From assembly GCA_965220385.1 (NCBI GenBank), contig OZ244825.1:5580001-5644000 (forward strand): 64,000 bases of DNA, given 5' to 3'. Numbering within the stretch: the stretch's first letter is position 1; each line of letters begins with the position of its first letter. Below the pieces are notes generated by a model. That model was not told the origin of the DNA. It saw nothing but the letters and a program-made list of their open reading frames with translations, and searched no databases. The DNA is from PCPOR2b sp965220385. GTDB lineage: Bacteria > Poribacteria > WGA-4E > PCPOR2b. The translations under genes and the position numbers were made by a program. Of this stretch, positions 17,391 through 26,113 are shown piece after piece.

Positions 17391-19058
17391 TTACTCTTGC
17401 TCCGTATATTGCCCATCAAGATACCCAATTCCCCCAAGCTCCGTTGGGACATGGATAAAGGTAACTGTATCGGCAGCTAACCCCTGCTCAATCGCTGGCG
17501 CAAGTTGAGCGGGATGCTCAATGTAAACCCCCTTCCCGCCAAGTGCTTCTGCGACGCGGTCAAAGCGGATTTCGCCGAACACTGTTCCCATGCGACGCTC
17601 TGGCGTACGCGAGTCAGCTTCTATACCCCACGCGCTATCGTGTGCAACGACCGCGACATAAGGTGTATTGAACCGTAACGCCGTTTCGATTTCCGTAATC
17701 GTAAAGCCCGCTGAACCATCACCGCTCAAGAGCAGTACCGGTTTGTCAGGTCTCGCTAACTTTGCGGCAACTGCGCCCGGCACACCCCAACCGACAATCC
17801 CGCTTGCACCGCAGGTGAACCAGTGCGCTGGATGACGATTCCAGAGGGTCATGTGTGCCCAACGTCCGATGTTTCCTCCATCGAGCAGAAAGGTCACATC
17901 CTGATCCAGAAATGGCTGAATCTCCCGACAGATTCGTATTGAGGGGAGCGGAGTTACGTCCTCATGCCCTCGTGTTGCCCACTTTGCCAGCAGTGCTTCG
18001 CGGCTGTGACGCACCTTTGCCAGCCACGCCTGATGGCTCCATTTGAGACTTTTTCCTGCATCGTTCAGTCCCTCAAGGACAGATCGTGGATCGCCGATAA
18101 TCCCAATCTCCGGCTCAATCGTCTTTGATAATTCATTCGGATCAACATCGACACGGATAAAACGGACCGATTCAGAAAAAACGGGCGGCCGACCATACCC
18201 CACCCGGTAATCGATACCCGCTCCCAACACCAGTGCGAGGTCAACCTCCGCGAGGTTGGCAAATGCGCCGTTGGTTTCGCCACCGAAGGTTGTACCGACA
18301 TACGCATCCAAAGGTGTCTCAATGCACCCCCGCGACCACATATTTGAAAAAATCGGGATATGCGTTAGATCAGCAAATTGGGCAAGTGCATCACCAGCAT
18401 CAGCGTAGAACGCTCCATTACCCACAATGATAGCGGGACGTTCCGCATTGCATAACTGTTCAACAGTATCACCAATCAGATCTGGATCGCCGGGGGCTTG
18501 TGGGTTGATGTAGGCAGTAGTAGGTGGAGTCTCCTGCAAACGAGCAGTGGCTGAATTCGGCATCTGTGCGCTAAATACATCACTGGGTATAGTCAAGTGC
18601 ACCGGACCCGGACGACCGGCGAATGATGCCCCCAGTGCATTGGTAAATTCATGCTCTAAGACATCAATACGATCAACAAACCGGGCATACTTACAAACGG
18701 GTGCCGCCATACCCACCTGATCCAATTCTTGGAAATGCCCCATACCGCGTGTATCTGTGGTGGCACACCCGCTGATCAGGAGCATGGGTCCGCCATCCCA
18801 AAAGGCATTTGCGAGTCCGGTGAGGGTGTTCGTGTGTCCCGGTCCCGCACTCACGGCGACTACCCCAATCCGCTTGGTCATCCGTCCCCACGTGTCTGCC
18901 ATATATGCGGCGGATTGTTCGTTTCGTACGTCAACCACCGGCATCTCTAAATCTACACATGCGTCCAGGAACGGTTTAAGCCCATTGCCGCAAAGCGCGA
19001 AGACGTATTCCACGCCTCGCTGCTGAAGTGTTTGAACCAACCAGTGTGCACCGTTCAT
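17391..19058 (-). CDS. Thiamine-diphosphate-dependent enzyme, acetolactate synthase-like
   Basis: The 555-residue three-domain ThDP enzyme has an N-terminal pyrimidine-binding domain with the catalytic glutamate in DVRNEQSAAYMADTWGR. The middle domain contains PAIIVGNGAFYADAGDALAQ. The C-terminal pyrophosphate domain has GDGSAGFTITEIETAL. The metal-binding asparagine expected about 27 residues after GDG is not obvious; the sequence reads AHDSAWG. ATG 19058 has AGGAGGC upstream and replaces a longer open frame. It is 47 bp downstream of ribokinase on the same strand. The exact reaction (acetolactate, glyoxylate or oxalyl-type decarboxylation) is not decidable here. Confidence 0.82.
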   Translation of the reverse strand: MNGAHWLVQTLQQRGVEYVFALCGNGLKPFLDACVDLEMPVVDVRNEQSAAYMADTWGRMTKRIGVVAVSAGPGHTNTLTGLANAFWDGGPMLLISGCATTDTRGMGHFQELDQVGMAAPVCKYARFVDRIDVLEHEFTNALGASFAGRPGPVHLTIPSDVFSAQMPNSATARLQETPPTTAYINPQAPGDPDLIGDTVEQLCNAERPAIIVGNGAFYADAGDALAQFADLTHIPIFSNMWSRGCIETPLDAYVGTTFGGETNGAFANLAEVDLALVLGAGIDYRVGYGRPPVFSESVRFIRVDVDPNELSKTIEPEIGIIGDPRSVLEGLNDAGKSLKWSHQAWLAKVRHSREALLAKWATRGHEDVTPLPSIRICREIQPFLDQDVTFLLDGGNIGRWAHMTLWNRHPAHWFTCGASGIVGWGVPGAVAAKLARPDKPVLLLSGDGSAGFTITEIETALRFNTPYVAVVAHDSAWGIEADSRTPERRMGTVFGEIRFDRVAEALGGKGVYIEHPAQLAPAIEQGLAADTVTFIHVPTELGGIGYLDGQYTEQE

Positions 19059-19105
19059 ATAACGCCTCCTGATGATCCTTCCAGAAAAGTTAGAGTTTGA
19101 AAGCT

Positions 19106-20074
19106 TCAATGTTGCGTTTCATTGTGGCTGCTACGAAACGCCTCGACCTGCGCTGCAGTTGGTATCGATGGAGCTGCACCGAGCACCGTAGCTGCTAATG
19201 CACCTGCGGCATTGGCGAAAGCAACCGCATCGACAAAGTTTTCACCCCGTGCGATTCCCCTTGCGAACGCACCACAGAAGGCATCCCCCGCTGCGGTAGT
19301 ATCTACTGCCTTGACAGCGTAGGCTGGAACCTGTTGCGTCAGATCGGATGTCAACAGTAACGCGCCTCGCTCGCCGAGCGTCAAAATCACGGCAGAGAGC
19401 CCTTTGTCTAACAACACTTTGGCGGCGCGTTCTGCGTCCGCTAACGAGGATACCTTGATACCTGATAGTGATTCAGTTTCCACCTCGTTGGGCGTGAGAA
19501 TGTCCACCTGCGCCAAAAAGCTATCCGGCAATTCCTGTGCCGGGGCAGGATTAAGCACCACCATTACACCGTTGGATTTGGCGATCTCTGCGGCACGTTG
19601 GGAAACGGCAATCGGGACTTCCAACTGTAGCAGGAGTACATCCGCAGCAGCGATTGATTCCGAAGCCCGTTCTATATCCGCAATGCTCAGACGCATATTG
19701 GCTTGCGGTACAAGTACGATACTATTATCGCCATCGGCATCAACCCATATCGACGCAACACCGGTGCCGACCTCCGTATCTCGGATGACATAATCCGTGT
19801 GGATTCCCTCCTCGGCGTGGGCAGCCATTAACGTGTCTCCAAAAAGATCGCTTCCGAGTCTACCGATCATTGTCACATCTGACCCCAAGCGTGCAGCAGC
19901 GACCGCCTGATTGCTCCCTTTTCCGCCGATGAACATGCCGAACTCTTTCCCCATGAGCGTCTCGCCTGTTTCTGGACGCCGTCCCGCTTTTACCACAAGA
20001 TCCATATTAAAACTTCCCACAACCACAACCTTTGGATTCTGTTTGTCCATTTCCATCCCTTCCATCGACGGCAT
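19106..20074 (-). CDS. rbsK: Ribokinase (PfkB family)
   Basis: The 322-residue PfkB-family carbohydrate kinase has the N-terminal GSFNMDLVVKAGRRPETGET and glycine-rich FIGGKGSNQAVAAARLG of ribokinase, and the C-terminal DTTAAGDAFCGAFA with the catalytic aspartate. It phosphorylates ribose or a related pentose at O5 using ATP. The ATG at 20074 has AGGTG 7 bases upstream; an internal ATG at 20056 with GGAAGG upstream is an alternative start. It probably leads a leftward unit with the ThDP enzyme. No ribose transporter genes are nearby. Confidence 0.88.
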   Translation of the reverse strand: MPSMEGMEMDKQNPKVVVVGSFNMDLVVKAGRRPETGETLMGKEFGMFIGGKGSNQAVAAARLGSDVTMIGRLGSDLFGDTLMAAHAEEGIHTDYVIRDTEVGTGVASIWVDADGDNSIVLVPQANMRLSIADIERASESIAAADVLLLQLEVPIAVSQRAAEIAKSNGVMVVLNPAPAQELPDSFLAQVDILTPNEVETESLSGIKVSSLADAERAAKVLLDKGLSAVILTLGERGALLLTSDLTQQVPAYAVKAVDTTAAGDAFCGAFARGIARGENFVDAVAFANAAGALAATVLGAAPSIPTAAQVEAFRSSHNETQH

Positions 20075-20211
20075 GTTTACACCTATGCAATGACGAAACT
20101 GAGTAGATTATAGTCTGACGGATTAGGTTTGTCAACAGGGGCGACCGGTTTCTGCGAAAACCTGTGAACGCAATAGATTACGTCCCTGTGATGCTCGTTA
20201 CGAAAAAACGC

Positions 20212-20240
20212 TTGTCGCACATAACCGATTGTGATAGAAT
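20212..20240 (+). promoter_or_regulatory. Promoter of the sulfatase-like gene
   Basis: -35 TTGTCG, 17-bp spacer and -10 TAGAAT with an extended TGA ahead of it. The leader before ATG 20290 would be about 43 nt. Confidence 0.5.
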
Positions 20241-20289
20241 GAGACCGTAGTTAAACGTTGCATCTATGGAACTTGGAGGGCATTATTAT

Positions 20290-21660
20290 ATGAATCTTAT
20301 CGTTATCGTACTGGATAGTTTTCGTCAGGACCACGTCAGCACCTACCACAAAGGCACCAGCGTGTTTGAAGGCATCGCGCCGTGTCAAACCCCCAACATC
20401 GACCAGTTCGCGGAAGAGTGTGTCGTCTTCGACAACGCCTACCCGGAAGCTTTACCCACAATCCCAATCCGCACTCAACTGATGACGGGACAGCGGACAC
20501 TCCCATATCGTCCTTGGCAGCCATTAACTCCGGAAGATGTGGCAATCGCACAGATCTTGAGTCAAGAGGGATACGTTTCTGGACTTATTTCAGATACTTA
20601 TCACTACCGTGCGCCGAGAATGAACTTTCACCGTGATTTCCATGCCTATCGTTGGATCCGTGGACAGGAATACGACCCGTATGTGTCCGCTCCACTGAAG
20701 CGAAATCTCAATGATTATATAAACGAGAATTTCCCCCAACAGTGGCGCAATCGTATCACTCAGTTTCTGGCGAATACCGACCAGTTCGCAGGTCCCGAGG
20801 ATTGGTTTGCTCATACGGTGGTGGACGAAGCAGTCGAGTGGCTTGAGGACAACCGTCCACATGAGAAAATCTTCCTCTGGATTGATTCCTTCGACCCGCA
20901 CGAACCGTGGGATCCACCGGATCCGTGGGATACCTATACCGATTCGGATTACAGTGGACCCCGTATCGTTATGCCGATGGGGGGCATGGCAAGTGATTGG
21001 GCGAGCGATGCCGAGATTAAGCATATCCAGGGGTTGTATGCTGGTGAGGCGGCTTTTGTGGATCATTGTCTTGGTCGCCTCTTCGACCAGTTGAAGCATC
21101 TTGGGTATTACGACAATTCGTTGATCTTCCTGCTCGCAGACCACGGACATCCTCTCGGTGATCACGGGAAGTTCCTCAAGGGCGCGGACCGGATGTATAA
21201 CGAACTTCTCAAGATTCCCTTTATGGTACGTTTGCCGAAGGGCGAAGGTGCACGCCAAACGAGTGCAATCATACAGTTCCAAGACTTTCTTCCAACAGGG
21301 CTTGAGGCGCTCGGATTCGGCAATAACATCTCATCAATGCACGGAGACAGTTTCCTCAACGTTCTCAATGGGGATAGCGACTCGCATCGTGACACTATCA
21401 TTACGGGATACCATGAGGGCGCGGATCGGTGCATTCGGGATGCGACATGGAGCTACATCCAGCGACCTGAAGGCGAACCTGACGAACTCTATAATCTCAT
21501 CGAAGACCCACGTGAGCGGAACAATCTCATCGATCAGCAGTCGGATGAGGCTATCCGTTTGGCATCGCAGTTCGGGAATTATTTCTGGCGGCACGGAAGT
21601 GCAACGGCGATCAAGGGGATTCAAGGAAAATACGAATTGGCTTCGGGGCGAGTGGACTAG
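20290..21660 (+). CDS. Sulfatase-like hydrolase of the alkaline phosphatase superfamily with threonine at the nucleophile position
   Basis: The 456-residue protein has the sulfatase fold, with N-terminal metal-ligand segment IVIVLDSFRQDH, C-terminal metal site LLADHGHPLGDHGKFLKGADRMY and DGGL-like spacing typical of PF00884. The nucleophile motif that should read C/S-x-P-x-R appears as T57-I-P-I-R61 followed by TQLMTG. A threonine cannot be converted to formylglycine, so it is probably not a classical sulfatase; phosphodiesterases and phosphatases in this superfamily use Thr. There is no signal peptide. ATG 20290 has GGAGGG just upstream. The MetH-like gene follows by 43 bp. Confidence 0.85.
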   Translation: MNLIVIVLDSFRQDHVSTYHKGTSVFEGIAPCQTPNIDQFAEECVVFDNAYPEALPTIPIRTQLMTGQRTLPYRPWQPLTPEDVAIAQILSQEGYVSGLISDTYHYRAPRMNFHRDFHAYRWIRGQEYDPYVSAPLKRNLNDYINENFPQQWRNRITQFLANTDQFAGPEDWFAHTVVDEAVEWLEDNRPHEKIFLWIDSFDPHEPWDPPDPWDTYTDSDYSGPRIVMPMGGMASDWASDAEIKHIQGLYAGEAAFVDHCLGRLFDQLKHLGYYDNSLIFLLADHGHPLGDHGKFLKGADRMYNELLKIPFMVRLPKGEGARQTSAIIQFQDFLPTGLEALGFGNNISSMHGDSFLNVLNGDSDSHRDTIITGYHEGADRCIRDATWSYIQRPEGEPDELYNLIEDPRERNNLIDQQSDEAIRLASQFGNYFWRHGSATAIKGIQGKYELASGRVD

Positions 21661-21703
21661 AAAACGGTTGTTAATCCCTAAAAAGTAAGGAAGGATTCGC
21701 ACC

Positions 21704-22534
21704 TTGCAGTTCGTTTCTCAATTCCCCATTCCGAGGCCGCCATTCTACGGTGCAAGGGTCGTCACCGATATTTCGCTGGAACAGGTCTACAACTATATCA
21801 ACCCTGTGGTACTGTTTCGCGTTCAATGGGGCTATCGCCGCCAGCAAGGCATGGCACAACATGAGTATGACCGCTTCATTGAACGAGAGATTGTTCCAGT
21901 ATACCAGCACTACAAGCAGCTCTGCATGGATAACAATTGGTTACGTCCGTTGGTGGTGTACGGTTATTTTCATGCCCAGTCGGAGGGCGACGACCTCATC
22001 GTCTACCATGCCGATTCCCAGACCGAATGGGTCCGTTTCACCTTTCCCCGTCAGACGCATACCGAGGAACGACGCTGCATTACTGATTACTTTGCCAGCG
22101 TTGATTCTCTTCAGATGGACGTTGTGGCATTTCAGCTTGTCACGATTGGATCCGCAATCACAGAGGTTATGCAGCAGGTTATGGCTGAAGGCAATGAAGG
22201 GAGGCACCTGCATCTGCGTGGGATGGCCATTGAGACGACCGAGGCACTGGAAGAGTATGCTCACAGGCAGATTCGCCTCGAACTTGACATTGCTGCAGAA
22301 GATAGTCCGTATGTCCTTGATCTATTTCACGGGAGCTATCAGGGAGCACGTTTTCGGTTCGGAGATGCTGCCTGTCCGGACATAACAGCACTTGCCGAAG
22401 TATGGCGGCTGCTTGAGCCGGAGCGAATTGGTGTTGACCTTTCTGATGAATTTCAACTGACGCCTGAAAATTCAGTCGCTGCAATTATTGTGACTCATCC
22501 AGAGGCAAGGATATTCAACGTGCAATCATCTTGA
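21704..22534 (+). CDS. Stand-alone methionine synthase reactivation (AdoMet-binding) domain
   Basis: The 276-residue protein matches only the C-terminal activation domain of cobalamin-dependent methionine synthase MetH. Signatures are PRPPFYGARVVTDISLEQV, YINPVVLFRVQWGYRR, RFGDAACPDI and ERIGVDLSDEFQLTPENS. In full MetH this domain binds S-adenosylmethionine to re-methylate oxidised cob(II)alamin. Split arrangements are known, with a separate reactivation protein as in Thermotoga. The start is TTG at 21704 with AAGGAAGGA upstream; no ATG start fits the conserved N-terminus. The catalytic MetH parts are not in this window. It is probably cotranscribed with the DUF58 gene 34 bp downstream. Confidence 0.85.
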   Translation: MQFVSQFPIPRPPFYGARVVTDISLEQVYNYINPVVLFRVQWGYRRQQGMAQHEYDRFIEREIVPVYQHYKQLCMDNNWLRPLVVYGYFHAQSEGDDLIVYHADSQTEWVRFTFPRQTHTEERRCITDYFASVDSLQMDVVAFQLVTIGSAITEVMQQVMAEGNEGRHLHLRGMAIETTEALEEYAHRQIRLELDIAAEDSPYVLDLFHGSYQGARFRFGDAACPDITALAEVWRLLEPERIGVDLSDEFQLTPENSVAAIIVTHPEARIFNVQSS

Positions 22535-22568
22535 CTTCAGGGACCAGCCCTAAGAGAACAGAGAAACT

Positions 22569-23459
22569 ATGAGAACATCTCACCGTTACTTAGATCCCAC
22601 AGCCCTTTCCCGGCTCGGCGGCATGGAGTTAGTCGCTCGCCTTGTTGTAGAGGGGTTTATCACGGGACGACACAAGAGTCCGTATCAGGGCTTCAGCGTT
22701 GAGTTCGCAGAGCACCGCCAATACATGCCCGGCGACGCGATCCGTTATATCGATTGGAAGGTGTATGGCAAATCCGATCGTTACTACATCAAGAAGTTTG
22801 AGGAGGAAACCAATCTCCGCGCCTATATTCTGCTTGATGCTAGCGGATCAATGAACTACAAATATGATGACAGCGGCATCACCAAATTTGAATACGCCTG
22901 TTATCTCGCCGCCTCGCTGACGTACCTCATGCTCAAGCAGCGAGACTCCGCAGGTTTAGCGGTCTTTGACACACATATCAGGGAATACATTCCCCCGCGC
23001 GGTGCTGCGACCCACCTGCACGCTATCATGTCCACCTTAGAAAGCATTCAGCCGGGCGAGGAAACGAGCATCAGTGCTACTTTTAACGAACTTGCCAAAC
23101 GGATTATTCGTCGTGGGTTGGTCATCGTGATCTCCGATCTTCTAGATCAACCGGCAGAGGTTCTCTCTGCCCTCAAGCATTTTCGTCACCGCAAGCACGA
23201 GGTCATCGTGTTTCATCTGCTTGATAAGGCTGAGATGACATTCCCTTTTGAAGGTCCGATTGTTTTTCGTGACGTGGAGACAGATAACACGCTCTCAACG
23301 CAAGCAGAGGCACTCAAAGCTGGTTATCTGGAACAGCTGAACGATTTCATTCAAGCCTATCGCCGGGGGTGTGGTGCCAGTTTAATTGACTATGTGCAAA
23401 TCGACACAGCAACACCGTTCGATTATGCGCTATCGTCTTATCTTTCACGACGGAAGTAA
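22569..23459 (+). CDS. DUF58 / von Willebrand A-like protein
   Basis: The 296-residue protein has the DUF58 signature GFSVEFAEHRQYMPGDAIRYIDWKVYGKSDRYYIKKFEEE, shown here as visible motif pieces (EFAEHRQY, GDAIRYIDWK). A vWA-like domain follows with a MIDAS-type DASGSMNY motif. Such proteins usually sit beside MoxR AAA+ ATPases and act as chaperone-like partners for complex assembly or metal insertion. No MoxR gene is next to it here. It is the second gene of a tight rightward run; the epimerase ATG lies 4 bases after its stop. Confidence 0.88.
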   Translation: MRTSHRYLDPTALSRLGGMELVARLVVEGFITGRHKSPYQGFSVEFAEHRQYMPGDAIRYIDWKVYGKSDRYYIKKFEEETNLRAYILLDASGSMNYKYDDSGITKFEYACYLAASLTYLMLKQRDSAGLAVFDTHIREYIPPRGAATHLHAIMSTLESIQPGEETSISATFNELAKRIIRRGLVIVISDLLDQPAEVLSALKHFRHRKHEVIVFHLLDKAEMTFPFEGPIVFRDVETDNTLSTQAEALKAGYLEQLNDFIQAYRRGCGASLIDYVQIDTATPFDYALSSYLSRRK

Positions 23460-23463
23460 GAGT

Positions 23464-24519
23464 ATGAGTACAATAAAAACAACAATATCACAACCCCAAT
23501 ATATCAAGGATTCAGAGCAGCTTGAGGAAGTGATGTCTCGGCCTACGCCAGAGGTCATTGAAGCAATGGGGGAAATGACGGGCGATCTCCTCATACTCGG
23601 CGTAGGTGGGAAGATGGGACCGACACTAGCAAAGCTGGCAAAACGCGCTATCGACGAATCGGGTTCAAGCAAGAGGGTAATTGGCGTATCCCGCTTCTCC
23701 GCACCGGACTTACGGGCAGATCTGAATCAAGCAGGTGTTGAAACCATCGTATGTGATCTGCTCAACGAAACGGAGTTGCAAGCGTTGCCAGATGTCCCGA
23801 ATATGGTTTTCATGGCGGGTAGGAAGTTCGGCTCCACAGGAAATGAGCCTCTGACGTGGGCGATGAATACCTATATGCCCGGACGGGTTGCCGAAAAATA
23901 CCGAAATTCGCGTATCGTCGTCTTTTCGACAGGAAACGTCTATCCGCTAACACCCATTTCCCACGGCGGCGCAACAGAAACACACCTTGTAGAACCTATC
24001 GGCGAATACGCACAGTCCTGTCTCGGTCGTGAACGGGTATTCGAGCACGCTGCAAATCAATTCGGTACACCCCTTGCAATCCTCCGTTTGAACTATGCCA
24101 TCGATTTGCGGTATGGCATCCTGATGGATATCGCAGAAAAGGTTTACGGCGAAAAACCTGTGGATGTAACGATGGGAGCTGCCAACGTCATCTGGCAAGG
24201 AGACGCAAACGCGATTGTGCTGCGTAGTCTTACACACTGTCAAAGCCCGCCAATTATTCTCAACCTCACAGGTCCAGAAACTGTCTCAATTCGTTGGCTT
24301 GCCACTCGGTTCGGGCAATTTTTCGGGAAAGTACCCACCTTTGAGGGAATAGAAGCAGATACAGCACTCCTGAACAATGCTGCTCACTGCCATCAACTTT
24401 TCGGTTATCCGCGAATTTCACTCGAACAGATGGTGCAGTGGGTGGCGCACTGGGTAGAAATCGGGGGGTTGACCCTTGGAAAACCAACAAAATTTGAAGT
24501 GCGAGATGGCAAATTTTGA
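23464..24519 (+). CDS. NAD(P)-dependent epimerase/dehydratase family protein
   Basis: The 351-residue protein has a Rossmann nucleotide-binding segment at LLILGVGGKMGPTLAKLA and short-chain-dehydrogenase-like features (VFMAGRKFGSTG, VVFSTGNVYP, with Y-type residues less clear). It resembles extended SDRs acting on nucleotide sugars or sugar acids. The classical YxxxK reads EYAQSCLGRERVFE, so the lysine is replaced by arginine at the best-fitting position, and catalysis is uncertain. ATG 23464 follows GGAAG; the longer open frame overlaps DUF58 and is not conserved. Confidence 0.78.
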   Translation: MSTIKTTISQPQYIKDSEQLEEVMSRPTPEVIEAMGEMTGDLLILGVGGKMGPTLAKLAKRAIDESGSSKRVIGVSRFSAPDLRADLNQAGVETIVCDLLNETELQALPDVPNMVFMAGRKFGSTGNEPLTWAMNTYMPGRVAEKYRNSRIVVFSTGNVYPLTPISHGGATETHLVEPIGEYAQSCLGRERVFEHAANQFGTPLAILRLNYAIDLRYGILMDIAEKVYGEKPVDVTMGAANVIWQGDANAIVLRSLTHCQSPPIILNLTGPETVSIRWLATRFGQFFGKVPTFEGIEADTALLNNAAHCHQLFGYPRISLEQMVQWVAHWVEIGGLTLGKPTKFEVRDGKF

Positions 24520-24581
24520 GTTTAGGTTAAAACTTAAATAATAGGTTATATCCAAGTTCAATCGGTAAGGAGACACAAGAT

Positions 24582-26048
24582 ATGAAGTTTGTATTGATAG
24601 TTTTGAGTGTTTTGTCTCTAATTTTTACCATCGTAATGCTTGATGCTTGGGCGGTCAATCAAGTGCTGCATTTGGATGGCGGTGGAGATTATGTTGAAAT
24701 TCCGCCCTCCGACAGTCTTGATATTACAGGTGCTGTTACCCTTGAAGGGTGGGTATTTCATAAAGATGCAGAGACGCACGACTGGTCACAGGCGTGGCTA
24801 TCTAAATATGAACATCGCCTGCTGTCTTGGAATATTCGTAGTGATGGGTTCTTCATCGCCCAAGATGAGATGTGGGACGAACAGATGCTCCGCTATGGCG
24901 CGCCAAAGGATGAGTGGTTTCACATCGCTTGTGTCTATGATGGCCACAAACAGCAGGTCTACCTCAATGGAGAGCTCGCAGCAGAGCGAGATTGGCCCGG
25001 TTTCATTGGTTCAAGCCACTCACCGGTTAAAATTGGAACGTTCCATACCCAATATTGGCCCGGTATGCTTGATGAAATCCGTATCTGGAACCGCGCACGT
25101 ACCCACCAAGAAATCCGATCAACGATGAATGCACCCCTCACAGGGAAGGAGCCCGGCTTGGCGGGGTATTGGAACTTCGACGACGGCACCGTAAGGGATC
25201 TATCCCCAAACGGGAATCACGGTGCCCTTGAAGGATCCAGCCAGATTGTAGCAGCAGCCCTACCGGATAGCTTCACACCCACCAATGCAATTGGTATTGA
25301 GAGCGCGATTGTCAATCCAAGTGAGACATTTACCGCGGATATCTCCGCTAGTCTGACCGGCTCGCTCCATAGCTTTACCTTTGACCTAGAATTTGATCCC
25401 ACTATCTTAAAAGTGGTCGATATTAAAGAAGGAGGCTATCTAAGCCGAAATGGCATCGACGCTACGGTGTGGGAGAAACCGCATGTGGACAACGAAAAAG
25501 GCGTCATTGCGAAGGTTCAGTCTCAGAGAGCCACAAACACTGGTGTTAAAAAGAAAAGAGGAATTCTAGCAATTGTAACCTTTGAGGCGAAACAGGTAGG
25601 AACCAGCAAAATTTATCTGGAAAATCTTCACCTTAAAGGGATTAATGGTACACAGATAACGGCACACACACCAGTCGGTGTCGTAGACATCTTTCCACAC
25701 GGGAGACTGTCCGGAACTATCATTGATTCTGAGGACAAAACGCCAATCTCAGGCGCACGGATACAAGTGTCAAATAGATGGTGTCAATTGCGGCATATCT
25801 ATTCTGACCGGGAGGGGAGGTATACTCTTGATGGGGTTCCCGCTGGGGAAATCAAGATAAAAGTGGTAAGAGACAGAGCCTACTCTAGGGTAGTGACCCG
25901 GACGCATGTAAAGGCGGGAGAAGTGAAGACCGGTTTCGATTTTAAGCTAAAACCGCATCCAGACCCAGAAATACCAGACCCCGGTGAAGAACCAACACGG
26001 ATTCGGCACGATGAAGAAGATGACGAAGATGAGGACGAAGATTTGTAA
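24582..26048 (+). CDS. Secreted LamG - cohesin - carboxypeptidase-regulatory-like domain protein
   Basis: The 488-residue protein has a signal peptide (residues 1-24, cleavage near DAWA). A LamG/concanavalin-like domain (about 25-212) shows HLDGGGDYVEIPPSDSLD and MLDEIRIWNRARTHQEI. A cohesin-like domain (about 232-363) shows SLHSFTFDLEFDPTILKV, RGILAIVTFEAK and GSKIYLENLHL-type strands. A carboxypeptidase-regulatory-like fold (about 372-458) has GTIIDSEDKTPISGARIQV and YTLDGVPAGEIKIKV. The end is a proline-rich, strongly acidic tail with no membrane anchor. LamG domains bind glycans or proteins; cohesins bind dockerins. AAGGAGA precedes ATG 24582. The convergent neighbour encodes a dockerin. 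Confidence 0.82.
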   Translation: MKFVLIVLSVLSLIFTIVMLDAWAVNQVLHLDGGGDYVEIPPSDSLDITGAVTLEGWVFHKDAETHDWSQAWLSKYEHRLLSWNIRSDGFFIAQDEMWDEQMLRYGAPKDEWFHIACVYDGHKQQVYLNGELAAERDWPGFIGSSHSPVKIGTFHTQYWPGMLDEIRIWNRARTHQEIRSTMNAPLTGKEPGLAGYWNFDDGTVRDLSPNGNHGALEGSSQIVAAALPDSFTPTNAIGIESAIVNPSETFTADISASLTGSLHSFTFDLEFDPTILKVVDIKEGGYLSRNGIDATVWEKPHVDNEKGVIAKVQSQRATNTGVKKKRGILAIVTFEAKQVGTSKIYLENLHLKGINGTQITAHTPVGVVDIFPHGRLSGTIIDSEDKTPISGARIQVSNRWCQLRHIYSDREGRYTLDGVPAGEIKIKVVRDRAYSRVVTRTHVKAGEVKTGFDFKLKPHPDPEIPDPGEEPTRIRHDEEDDEDEDEDL

Positions 26049-26113
26049 CCGTAGAGTTGCAATCTTCAGAGGGGTTTTCTGAAAGTCCACTTGTCTCTCC
26101 CCAATTTGTTGCC

